Origin: Promethearchaeota archaeon
GTDB taxonomy: Archaea > Asgardarchaeota > Lokiarchaeia > Sigynarchaeales > SOKP01
DNA length: 10,206 nt
Assembly (NCBI GenBank): GCA_030605085.1
Contig: JAUWBH010000198.1
Coordinates: forward strand, 1-10,206
Direction: 5' to 3'
Shown here: piece after piece, positions 1-6,208 of the stretch
How the letters are laid out: every line of letters begins with the position of its first letter
Numbering within the stretch: position 1 is the stretch's first letter
Made by a program: the position numbers and the translations under genes
Notes under the pieces: model-generated
Seen by the model: the letters and a program-made list of their open reading frames with translations, nothing else
What the model was told of the DNA's origin: nothing
The model's database searches: none

Positions 1-743
1 TTAAAGAGATTATTGATTATTATGATTGGGATTGTTGTCAAATCCAGCATAATTATCTTGATATTGATTTTCAAGCAGGAATAAAAGGATTAAAGTACGC
101 AGCTAATAAGAATATACCTGTAATAATCATGGAACCTATAAAAGGCGGGCAATTGGCTATTCCAGAGGACAAATTAGAAACAAAACCAGAGATTAAGAGA
201 GTATTAGACAACTCTAAAGTTAAAAGAACAATGCCAGATTGGGCTTTACAATTCCTTTGGAATCAACCCGAAGTTTCAGTTGTATTAAGCGGTATGAGCA
301 CTATGCAGCAAGTTATTGAAAATGTAGAATCAGCAAATAATTCAGGAATTAATACATTGACTAAAGAAGAATTAGATACTATTTCAGGATTACGAGGAGC
401 ATTCAAAAAGGCTTTTGCGGTGCCTTGTACTAATTGTGGGTATTGTATGCCATGCCCTAATGGAGTTAATATCCCTATGATAAACAGACTAATTAATGAT
501 GCTGCGTATTGGGGGACTAATAATAATCCTATAATTCTTTATTTTTACAGTAGTTTGGCAAAAACACCAGAGGAGTTGGAACAAAAGAAGGCAAATGGAG
601 AAGAAGCAGAAGGATCTCAATTATTGTGTATTCAATGTGGGGAATGTGTAGAAAAGTGCCCCCAACAAATCGATATTCCTAGTATGATGGAAAAAGCAAA
701 TCTTATCTTTGAGGACCACAAAAAAGTCTCAGAAGTTCTTTAA
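1..743 (+). CDS. Aldo/keto reductase with C-terminal 4Fe-4S ferredoxin-like domain (5' end cut off)
   Basis: The frame is open from base 3, so the gene enters from the left of the window; the ATG at 129 is internal. About 246 residues are visible, the C-terminal two thirds of a family that usually has about 370-390. Seen: a TIM-barrel stretch reading QIQHNYLDIDFQAG, then VIIMEPIKGG, then WALQFLWNQPEVSVVLSGMS, all typical of aldo/keto reductases (COG1453 type). Two cysteine quartets follow: CTNCGYCMPCPNGV near 426-467 and CIQCGECVEKCPQ near 627-665, which should hold one or two 4Fe-4S clusters. Family knowledge: these are cytoplasmic NAD(P)H-linked carbonyl reductases; the iron-sulfur tail suggests electron exchange with ferredoxin-like partners in an anaerobe. 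The substrate is unknown. The stop is TAA, followed by a T-rich terminator. The catalytic Tyr/Lys region lies outside the window, so activity cannot be judged. Confidence 0.93.
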   Translation, partial: KEIIDYYDWDCCQIQHNYLDIDFQAGIKGLKYAANKNIPVIIMEPIKGGQLAIPEDKLETKPEIKRVLDNSKVKRTMPDWALQFLWNQPEVSVVLSGMSTMQQVIENVESANNSGINTLTKEELDTISGLRGAFKKAFAVPCTNCGYCMPCPNGVNIPMINRLINDAAYWGTNNNPIILYFYSSLAKTPEELEQKKANGEEAEGSQLLCIQCGECVEKCPQQIDIPSMMEKANLIFEDHKKVSEVL

Positions 744-825
744 TTTAATAATACAACAGATCAATCCCAAATTTTTAAAATTTAGATGAAATGTTAAAGG
801 TTTCAGAAGTTTTTTAAAAAATTTA

Positions 826-840
826 ATTTCTTATTTTTTT
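826..840 (+). terminator. T-rich transcription terminator of the aldo/keto reductase gene
   Basis: An uninterrupted run of seven T at 834-840, preceded by further T-rich sequence, lies about 85 bp after the stop codon. Archaeal intrinsic termination relies on such T-tracts without needing a hairpin. A TTTTTTAAAAAA block at 810-821 reads the same on both strands and could also serve the convergent SIR2 gene. Confidence 0.45.
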
Positions 841-910
841 AATATTTTAACTTAAAAATTAAACAACATAATTACTTAAACGACGCTTAATTTAACGCTT
901 CGATGCTCTC

Positions 911-3226
911 TTATACCGATTTTATTTTCTCTTTCAATCCTAAAGTTTTATAGATTTTAAGTGCTTCTTGAAAATTGGATATCGCTTCTATTTTTTTATT
1001 CATTTTTGCGTAAATTGTACCAATCCACCATAAACATAATGCTTTTTCTGAAATATCACCGGAATCTTCGTAAAATTCTAAGATTTGTTCAAACAATTCT
1101 AACGCTTCTTTATAATAGTTTAAGGAGAAGTAATTTATTGCGATTTTCATCATAATATTAGCAACTTCTTGTAAATCTTTATTTTTTTTAAAAATATTAA
1201 ATGCGTCTAAATAATATTTCAAAGCTTCATCAAGTTCATCCATATTAGATAAGATGTCGCCAATTTTTGTAAGATTTTTAGCTTTTTTTTTCATGTTACC
1301 CGATTTTTCGTTAATTTCCAAAGACTTTTTATAATATTTTAAGGTTTCATCTAATTCCCCCATTTCCTTGAAACAGAATGCAATTTTATTTAAATCTTTA
1401 GCAACATTCTCTAAATTACCTAATTGTTTGTCAATTTCTAGCGTTTCTTCGAAATATTTTATTGCCTCGCTAAATTTTCCTTTTTTCGTCAATACAATTC
1501 CGATATTATTTAAATATACAGATTTTGCTTCTATTTTACCCAACTTATTGCAAATTTTTAAGGCTTTTCGATAGTAAATCATGGATTGATCTAACTCTCC
1601 TTTATCTATTAATATCGATCCGATATTATTTAACATAGTGGCTTGTCCTTCCATATTACTTAATTGCTTGCTAATTTCTAACGCATCTTCAAAATTTTTT
1701 AACGCTTTATCAAGTTCTCCTTTATCATGCAATATTCTTCCAATGTTATTTAGATCATCAGCTTTTCCATACAAGTTGCCTAATTGTTCGTTAATTTTTA
1801 ATGCTTCTTGTATATTTTTCAATGCATTGTCTAATTCTCCTTTTTCATATAAAATTTCTCCTATATTAGTTAATCTTATAGCTTTTGCCTTAAAATCGTT
1901 TAATTGATCTGCGATGTCTAATGCTTCTTTATAATTTCTAAGTGCCTCATCTATCTTACCCTTTTTATTCAAAATAAATCCAATATTATTGAGATTTATT
2001 CCTTTACCTCGTAATTCACCCAATTTTTCGTGTATTTTTATAGCCTCTTGATAATTATTTAACGCTTCGTCCAATTCTCCCTTATTAAATAATCTACCAC
2101 CGATGTTGGTAAATGCGACTCCCATCCATTTAGGATTATTTTCATTTTTTGCTATAGAAAGAATTTTTTTAGCGCATCTTAACGCATCCTTAGGCAGGTT
2201 CATGAGACTATATATTTCGGAGGGAATATTGTATTTAATGAATTCATTTGGCGCTTCAAGATTATTCTTTAACCATTCTAGAGGTTGAACATCGAAATTT
2301 TGAGAATCTACCTTAATATCTGCGTGAAATAAGTTTTTAATAATTCTCGAAGTATTTACATCCACTCGATATACTCTCGTCTTCTTGTGTATTCTTTTAA
2401 TATCAACTAGAATTTGATTTACATTATCTACGTTATTTGTTAATGTCTCCTCAATTTCGTAAATCAGCTCATCGGAGCTATCATCTGAATCGTGATTAAT
2501 CCAAATAAAAGCATGTATATCTTTAAGAATTTTAAGCGTAGGAACGATGTCGAAATCATCGCTCCCTGAATAGCCCATTACCATTAATGTCCTTTTTCTT
2601 GAAATATTATCAAATAAAGAATGTTTAAAAGGTTCTATTTGAAACACATTTAATCCTTCTTTATTAGAACCAAACGCTTGAATCGTTGCAACTAAAGAAT
2701 CTTTGGTTGAGACATTAGTAATGATATTTTTAGTTGAACCATGAATTTTATATAGAGTTTTTTTCCCTTTTTTGTATAATTCTTGCGGATCATTGTAATT
2801 CTCAAAATCTTCTCTGGTTATTACTGGAAGAATCTCCTTTTCAGGAACGCCAGATTGAAGAAGTGCGTGTTCTATTAAGAAATCAAAATTCGTTGTCATA
2901 ACAAAATGACCTTTCTTAATCATCTCGGCAAGGAAGAAATGTTGGATATTCGGCTTATCACACTGACCATAATAGTCGATAATTTTAAGCTCAGTGTCTA
3001 ATCGATCCCTAACTACTTCTACTAGTTGTTCGAAACGGAGTTCTTTTAATCCCAAAATCTTTTTGACTTCCGATTCTGCACATGTATATTTAACGATTGC
3101 TTCCATCATGGGGCGACCTGCGGGCAGACACGAGGGTGCGTTTATCGAACACCCAGCACCAACAAGAAAAGTTAACCTTGCATCGTCTGCCCATAAATCT
3201 TTTATAGTAAGGTTTGTAGGTTTCAT
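911..3226 (-). CDS. SIR2-family NADase-like protein with ten C-terminal TPR repeats; candidate defence effector
   Basis: A 771-residue protein, numbered from the ATG at 3226. The N-terminal half is a SIR2-like Rossmann domain: GAGCS at 23-27, TTNFD at 111-115, IHGS at 161-164 with the candidate catalytic His162, and GYSGSDDFD at 218-226. Asn113 and His162 are in the positions used for NAD+ cleavage in SIR2 effectors. After a linker, residues 366-765 form ten TPR units of exactly 40 residues (pattern LNNIG..L..KGELDEALK.Y.EALEI..QLGN). There are no membrane helices and no signal peptide. Family knowledge: SIR2 domains fused to sensors (Thoeris ThsA, DSR, Avs, SIR2-APAZ) deplete NAD+ during phage infection; a TPR fusion fits sensor plus effector. 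An in-frame ATG at 3301 would add 25 basic residues, but the promoter lies between the two, so 3226 is preferred. Deacylase activity is less likely because a sirtuin zinc module is not seen. The defence role is inference. Confidence 0.9.
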   Translation of the reverse strand: MKPTNLTIKDLWADDARLTFLVGAGCSINAPSCLPAGRPMMEAIVKYTCAESEVKKILGLKELRFEQLVEVVRDRLDTELKIIDYYGQCDKPNIQHFFLAEMIKKGHFVMTTNFDFLIEHALLQSGVPEKEILPVITREDFENYNDPQELYKKGKKTLYKIHGSTKNIITNVSTKDSLVATIQAFGSNKEGLNVFQIEPFKHSLFDNISRKRTLMVMGYSGSDDFDIVPTLKILKDIHAFIWINHDSDDSSDELIYEIEETLTNNVDNVNQILVDIKRIHKKTRVYRVDVNTSRIIKNLFHADIKVDSQNFDVQPLEWLKNNLEAPNEFIKYNIPSEIYSLMNLPKDALRCAKKILSIAKNENNPKWMGVAFTNIGGRLFNKGELDEALNNYQEAIKIHEKLGELRGKGINLNNIGFILNKKGKIDEALRNYKEALDIADQLNDFKAKAIRLTNIGEILYEKGELDNALKNIQEALKINEQLGNLYGKADDLNNIGRILHDKGELDKALKNFEDALEISKQLSNMEGQATMLNNIGSILIDKGELDQSMIYYRKALKICNKLGKIEAKSVYLNNIGIVLTKKGKFSEAIKYFEETLEIDKQLGNLENVAKDLNKIAFCFKEMGELDETLKYYKKSLEINEKSGNMKKKAKNLTKIGDILSNMDELDEALKYYLDAFNIFKKNKDLQEVANIMMKIAINYFSLNYYKEALELFEQILEFYEDSGDISEKALCLWWIGTIYAKMNKKIEAISNFQEALKIYKTLGLKEKIKSV
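932..2131 (-). repeat. Ten tandem 120-bp units encoding 40-residue TPRs
   Basis: The 3' half of the SIR2 gene is ten back-to-back units of exactly 120 bp with no insertions between them. Units 1-6 (reading from 2131 downward) are closest to each other, sharing NNIG and KGELD-like cores. Units 7-10 are more diverged, for example LNKIAFCF and LWWIGTIY. The 40-residue length is that of kinesin-light-chain-type TPRs rather than the classical 34. A degenerate half unit (LPKDALRCAKKILSIAKN) precedes unit 1. Confidence 0.93.
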
Positions 3227-3250
3227 CGGTGATTTCTTAAAAATTAGTTT

Positions 3251-3270
3251 ATTAATATATACTTTCTTTT
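3251..3270 (-). promoter_or_regulatory. TATA box with BRE for the SIR2-TPR gene
   Basis: On the minus strand a purine-rich AAAAGAAAG (3270-3262) runs directly into TATATATTAAT (3261-3251). This is the archaeal BRE-TATA arrangement. The TATA centre is about 31 nt before the ATG at 3226, which predicts a leaderless or nearly leaderless mRNA and supports that start over 3301. Confidence 0.6.
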
Positions 3271-3442
3271 TAGACAAAAATATTTTTCTATTAAACTTCA
3301 AATATACAATTATAACTCTTGCAATTTTATGATGAGAGTTTGAAAAAAATAGGAAAATGCTGAAAACTGTTTTAGAAGAAGAGGGATTAAAAAAAGTAAT
3401 TGTTCAAACGGTTAGAGGTCATGTTGGACCATAAATTGCGAC

Positions 3443-3697
3443 ATGGCTAGGTCTATTATAATGGAAGAGTTTAGTAAATTAGGTAAAAGGCTTAGGAACC
3501 TTTCATTGGTAATGTTACTTCTTGCTATATTAATCCTTACGGTTTGGATAGTAATTTATTTAACAATTTCAAAAAACGAATTCCTATATTTGGCATATAT
3601 TGGTATTGTTTTATTCTTAGCCGGAATTTTACTTTTAACTAGAATTCAATTTGTGTTATGGGCAGGAAAAAAGGGCCCAAGGGGATCTTATAAGTGA
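3443..3697 (+). CDS. Small two-helix membrane protein of unknown function
   Basis: An 84-residue protein that I do not recognise. Residues about 20-42 (LSLVMLLLAILILTVWIVIY) and 47-66 (FLYLAYIGIVLFLAGILLLT) are two hydrophobic helices separated by a very short loop. Basic residues lie before helix 1 (KLGKRLR) and after helix 2 (KKGPRGSYK), so both ends are predicted to face the cytoplasm, as a helical hairpin. An internal Met at residue 7 (3461) is an equally possible start; neither ATG has a Shine-Dalgarno sequence. The gene is divergent from the SIR2-TPR gene, with 216 bp between start codons, and ends 16 bp before the convergent radical SAM gene. A partnership with SIR2 is possible but only inferred from position. 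Confidence 0.68.
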   Translation: MARSIIMEEFSKLGKRLRNLSLVMLLLAILILTVWIVIYLTISKNEFLYLAYIGIVLFLAGILLLTRIQFVLWAGKKGPRGSYK

Positions 3698-3713
3698 AAA
3701 AAAAGAAGTAAAT
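3697..3713 (-). terminator. T-rich terminator of the radical SAM gene
   Basis: Reading the minus strand, the TAA at 3716-3714 is followed at once by a pyrimidine-rich stretch ending in eight T (complement of the A run 3697-3704). It fills the whole gap to the convergent membrane-protein gene, whose TGA ends at 3697. Confidence 0.5.
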
Positions 3714-4529
3714 TTAAGATTTTGAAAAACCTCCGTGATGGAATTCAATGCTGTAATCTAAACCTCTTTTCTCACAATAGTTCCTAATATCACCCTCTAT
3801 TAAATCCCATCTTGAATGATCTATTCTAAATTCTTGATATTCTGGTAAGAGTTTAGGATAATATTTTTTAATTATTCTAAAAATACGGGGGATGTTATGT
3901 GGACGAAAATTTAAATTTTCAAACATGTAAAAATCTGTAAAATTGATCGTTTTTTCAATAATTCTACGATAATTAGTTATTTCGGGAAAAAAAGGAGATA
4001 CGAACACATATGTCTTAATTTTATTTTCGCTTAATTTCTTAATTGCGGTAAGTCTCTCGTTAGGTTTTGATGCCCCTCGTTCAATAACTTTCGCAAATTC
4101 TTCATTTAAGGTACTAATTGAGATACCAACTTCAATGTTTTCAAACTTCTTGAAGAGATCAATATCCCTTACAACAAATTTCGATTTTGTGAGAATGGTG
4201 ATTTCTGCGCGAGTTCCAACGAGTTTTTCAAGTATTTTCCGAGTATTTTGATACTTTAATTCCAAGGGAATATAAGGATCTGTTACGGAACTAAGCAATA
4301 TTTTTTTCCCATCGTACTTTTGAGGTTTAATTCTATCCAAATCGAAAGTTTTAATATCTAAAAACTGACCCCACTTATCTCCTTTATGACCAGTAAACCT
4401 AATCATGAATTCAGCGTAACAATAAATACATCCGTGTTGACAACCAGTATAGGGATTTATAACGTAATCAATTGAAGGAATATTACTTTTTGTTATAATG
4501 TTTTTAGCTTCTCGTAAGTTGATTTTCAT
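3714..4529 (-). CDS. Radical SAM protein of the SplB (spore photoproduct lyase)-like family
   Basis: A 271-residue protein. NPYTGCQHGCIYCYA at residues 25-39 has the CxxxCxxC triad (Cys30, Cys34, Cys37) that binds the 4Fe-4S cluster and S-adenosylmethionine. RFTGHKGDKWGQFLDIK (44-60) and SSVTDPYIPLE (about 80-90) are typical of COG1533 proteins. True spore photoproduct lyases are longer, about 340 residues, and the only other cysteine here is one near the C-terminus (NYCEKRG), so there is no SPASM or other auxiliary iron-sulfur cluster. The family includes DNA photolesion repair enzymes and many uncharacterised archaeal members; the substrate here is unknown. It acts in the cytoplasm. The ATG at 4529 has no Shine-Dalgarno. 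The gene stands alone, convergent with the small membrane protein. Confidence 0.9.
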   Translation of the reverse strand: MKINLREAKNIITKSNIPSIDYVINPYTGCQHGCIYCYAEFMIRFTGHKGDKWGQFLDIKTFDLDRIKPQKYDGKKILLSSVTDPYIPLELKYQNTRKILEKLVGTRAEITILTKSKFVVRDIDLFKKFENIEVGISISTLNEEFAKVIERGASKPNERLTAIKKLSENKIKTYVFVSPFFPEITNYRRIIEKTINFTDFYMFENLNFRPHNIPRIFRIIKKYYPKLLPEYQEFRIDHSRWDLIEGDIRNYCEKRGLDYSIEFHHGGFSKS

Positions 4530-4729
4530 ATACTAATATATATATGTTATTTAAAATAAGTGATTTTTCTCAAAATTATTGGCATACTTTATAGAGTAGT
4601 TCTAATAAGTAAAATATCTCTTGAAAACTTGACAATTTTTAAACTAACTACTTCAAAATTAAGTTCAATCCTCAATAATTATATTAAAATAACACAAAAA
4701 AAATTACTTCAAGTTATCTCGTATTACTG
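4530..4729. other. AT-rich divergent intergenic region
   Basis: About 200 bp between the radical SAM gene and the + strand micro-ORF. It holds the radical SAM promoter at the left. An AT-rich stretch near 4670-4690 could be the promoter for the rightward genes. TACTTCAA occurs twice, at 4649-4656 and 4705-4712. I see no RNA gene or longer reading frame. Confidence 0.5.
4547..4560 (-). promoter_or_regulatory. Possible TATA box for the radical SAM gene
   Basis: The minus strand reads CTTATTTTAAATAA here; its TTTTAAAT core is about 24 nt before the ATG at 4529, the leaderless spacing. A stronger-looking alternating TA stretch at 4534-4545 is too close to the ATG, about 12 nt, to be the TATA box for this start. 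Confidence 0.35.
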
Positions 4730-4822
4730 ATGAAAAGTGCTGAATTTAATCTAAAGGAGCGAGTTTTAGCTGCTAATTTAAATCAAAATGAATATGAGAT
4801 TTATTCTTATAGAGAAGAATGA
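4730..4822 (+). CDS. Possible 30-residue micro-ORF overlapping the next gene by ATGA
   Basis: ATG at 4730 to TGA at 4820-4822 encodes 30 residues beginning MKSAEFNLKERVLAANL and ending SYREE. Its stop overlaps the next start in an ATGA (4819-4822), the usual sign of translational coupling. Composition is charged and soluble, with no Cys. I do not recognise it. It could be a real small protein, a leader peptide controlling the 107-residue gene, or a chance frame. It is not an N-terminal piece lost by a simple frameshift, because the downstream frame meets a TAG at 4810-4812. No Shine-Dalgarno is visible. Confidence 0.38.
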   Translation: MKSAEFNLKERVLAANLNQNEYEIYSYREE

Positions 4823-5142
4823 TTATGAATTTTTTAATTATAGAATATATTAAAGATAATAAAGAAGAGGCATTTCTTACACGTTCAATAAGCGTAATTG
4901 ATGGCGCGATGTCTCTAAAAATGATATTTTTAACTTATCGAGAGGATATAATAGAATATCTAACGGGAGAATCACACTCAACTGGAGAATTTATACAACA
5001 AGTAGATAAGAAATGTAAAATTGTAAATAATGGGAAAATTATTGATGGTGAAACCCTCTATAAAGAATTAGATTATACTGAGAAAGAAACAGATATAGGT
5101 ATTGTTCAATTAGCAACAATACAAGTATCATTAAAACAATAA
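4819..5142 (+). CDS. Hypothetical 107-residue cytoplasmic protein
   Basis: A soluble, acidic protein that I do not recognise. It starts MIMNFLIIEYIKDNKEEAFL, with a beta-strand-like hydrophobic N-terminus, and contains alternating strand/helix-like stretches such as SVIDGAMSLKMIFLTYREDI and a C-terminal strand IVQLATIQVSL. It has one cysteine, no transmembrane helix and no signal peptide. The first ATG overlaps the stop of the micro-ORF; the second ATG (residue 3, 4825) is possible. It is convergent with the SagB-like nitroreductase gene 95 bp downstream. Its status as a gene rests on the open frame, the ATGA junction and a codon pattern consistent with its neighbours. Confidence 0.6.
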   Translation: MIMNFLIIEYIKDNKEEAFLTRSISVIDGAMSLKMIFLTYREDIIEYLTGESHSTGEFIQQVDKKCKIVNNGKIIDGETLYKELDYTEKETDIGIVQLATIQVSLKQ

Positions 5143-5237
5143 CAGGAAGTACTTCAAAAGAATCATTGCAAAAAATTTCTAACAGACTCAATAAGGAAAA
5201 AATTAAGAAATAATTTAAAAATTTAATTCTTTTAAAA

Positions 5238-5984
5238 TTAACTTTTTCTTTTGCCAACAACTCCCATGTAGATAGCGAACTCTTTATTTTCATCTAAACC
5301 TAAAAGATCATTTACCTCATCATCATAGTAACCTGCAACAACACACGCATTTAATCTTAATGCTTCAGCAGCTAAATAAAAATTTTGACCAATATGACCG
5401 CAATCTAAATAAATATCTCGATAGCTTCTATCTTCAACATTAATCCTTATCCTTTCAATATTCACAGTCCAGATAAAGTTTACAGCTGATTTCAATACCA
5501 TTCTTTGCCCCAAACAGGCATGAGAAAGTGATTTGCGGAAATTTCCCTCCTTAAGGTATTCTAATCCATGATTTAAAATATCATAATGATAAATCCCTTG
5601 CTTAACATCGCTAACATTATTGACAACTGGATAAATTTCTATGGGAAATAATCCCGCTGCTGAAGGTACGGTCCGAAAAGCGAATTTAGGAAACTTTCTT
5701 GTAAGGCCAGACATTCCAAACAATAATAAGCTTAAATCCATTACTGATATTGGTTCATTTGTAAAAACCCTTGTAGTATGTCTCTTATTTATAATATCCC
5801 AAAACTGTATCTCTAGCGAAAATTCTGGTTTTGGAAGGGAAATCCTTGATATAGCATTTTCGTAGGTTTTATACAGCTCTGATTGTTTTCTGTCCGATAT
5901 GCTTGTTGTTTGTTCTGCACCTCGGATATACTTAGACTTTTGCTGGAAAATTTCGCCATAAGAGCCTTTTTTTTCGTTGTTCAT
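5238..5984 (-). CDS. SagB/ThcOx-type FMN-dependent nitroreductase family oxidoreductase
   Basis: A 248-residue protein. After a polar N-terminal segment of about 55 residues comes the nitroreductase fold: RHTTR at 68-72 (the RRSxR-like FMN phosphate site), RTVPSAAGLFPIEIYPVV at 104-121, QGIYHYDILNHGLEYL at 129-144 and DCGHIGQNFYLAAEALRL at 194-211, ending YMGVVGKRKS. The PSA.GL.P.E.Y and GLYHY..H.L patterns mark the SagB/ThcOx branch. Family knowledge: members with a cyclodehydratase partner oxidise azolines in thiazole/oxazole peptides, but many archaeal and bacterial members are orphans of unknown substrate. No YcaO, E1-like or precursor peptide is visible here, so a peptide-tailoring role is not supported. 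A TATA-like TTTAAA lies about 25 nt before the ATG. It is divergent from the 6209 gene. Confidence 0.9.
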   Translation of the reverse strand: MNNEKKGSYGEIFQQKSKYIRGAEQTTSISDRKQSELYKTYENAISRISLPKPEFSLEIQFWDIINKRHTTRVFTNEPISVMDLSLLLFGMSGLTRKFPKFAFRTVPSAAGLFPIEIYPVVNNVSDVKQGIYHYDILNHGLEYLKEGNFRKSLSHACLGQRMVLKSAVNFIWTVNIERIRINVEDRSYRDIYLDCGHIGQNFYLAAEALRLNACVVAGYYDDEVNDLLGLDENKEFAIYMGVVGKRKS

Positions 5985-6002
5985 AGATATAATAACGCTC
6001 TA

Positions 6003-6017
6003 TAACTTTAAAAAATT
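6003..6017 (-). promoter_or_regulatory. Possible TATA box for the nitroreductase gene
   Basis: The minus strand reads TTTTTTAAAG then TTATA; the TTTAAA core is about 25 nt before the ATG at 5984, fitting a leaderless transcript. Confidence 0.35.
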
Positions 6018-6117
6018 TAGTCCAATAAATAACAGATACTGAAAATCTTTTTTTGGTGAAATTAAATAATTTAGGATAAAAAGATTTTTAATTTTAGATG
6101 GTTCCTACAATACTTAG

Positions 6118-6147
6118 AAATATTTAAATATTTATGGAATAATTATT
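6118..6147. promoter_or_regulatory. AT-rich palindromes in the divergent promoter region
   Basis: AAATATTTAAATATTT at 6118-6133 is a perfect 16-bp palindrome, followed by a perfect 10-bp palindrome AATAATTATT at 6138-6147. They lie 60-90 bp before the 6209 gene and about 135 bp from the nitroreductase start. They may be an operator or simply an AT-rich promoter; in DNA this AT-rich, short palindromes arise by chance fairly often. Confidence 0.25.
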
Positions 6148-6195
6148 TGTTACAAAATTCAATTTAAAAAAAAAACAAAATCCAATTAAATAAAA

Positions 6196-6201
6196 AGAGG
6201 T
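6196..6201 (+). promoter_or_regulatory. Strong Shine-Dalgarno that sets the 6209 start
   Basis: AGAGGT is followed by a 7-nt spacer and then ATG at 6209. The spacing is optimal for 6209 but too long (19 nt) for the second in-frame ATG at 6221. It is the only clear Shine-Dalgarno before a gene in this window. Confidence 0.7.
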
Positions 6202-6208
6202 AATTAAA

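Noticed and set aside
961..2288. Several + strand frames of 61-89 codons opposite the TPR repeats
   Set aside because: They repeat with the 120-bp period of the array and give similar low-complexity sequences, so they are shadows of the TPR coding strand.
2994..3332. A 112-codon + strand frame opposite the SIR2 domain
   Set aside because: It is antisense to the conserved GAGCS region and has no recognisable domain; it is open only because of the codon pattern of the real gene.
3357..3434. A 25-codon + strand frame (MLKTVLEEEGLKKVIVQTV...HVGP)
   Set aside because: The sequence looks protein-like and might be a gene remnant, but it is too short, has no ribosome site and matches nothing I recognise.
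3714..4529. Radical SAM protein as the maturase for the sulfatase
   Set aside because: Anaerobic sulfatase maturases need extra cysteine clusters (SPASM) and are longer; this protein has just one cysteine beyond the CxxxCxxC triad, and its other motifs are SplB-like.
4730..5142. Micro-ORF and 107-residue gene as one frameshifted gene
   Set aside because: The downstream frame has a TAG at 4810-4812 before its ATG, and the ATGA overlap is a normal junction, so a single broken gene is not the simplest reading.
5039..5293. An 84-codon hydrophobic frame on the minus strand
   Set aside because: It overlaps both the end of the 107-residue + gene and the conserved C-terminus of the nitroreductase in another frame; its Leu/Ile/Phe-rich content comes from AT-rich spacer DNA.
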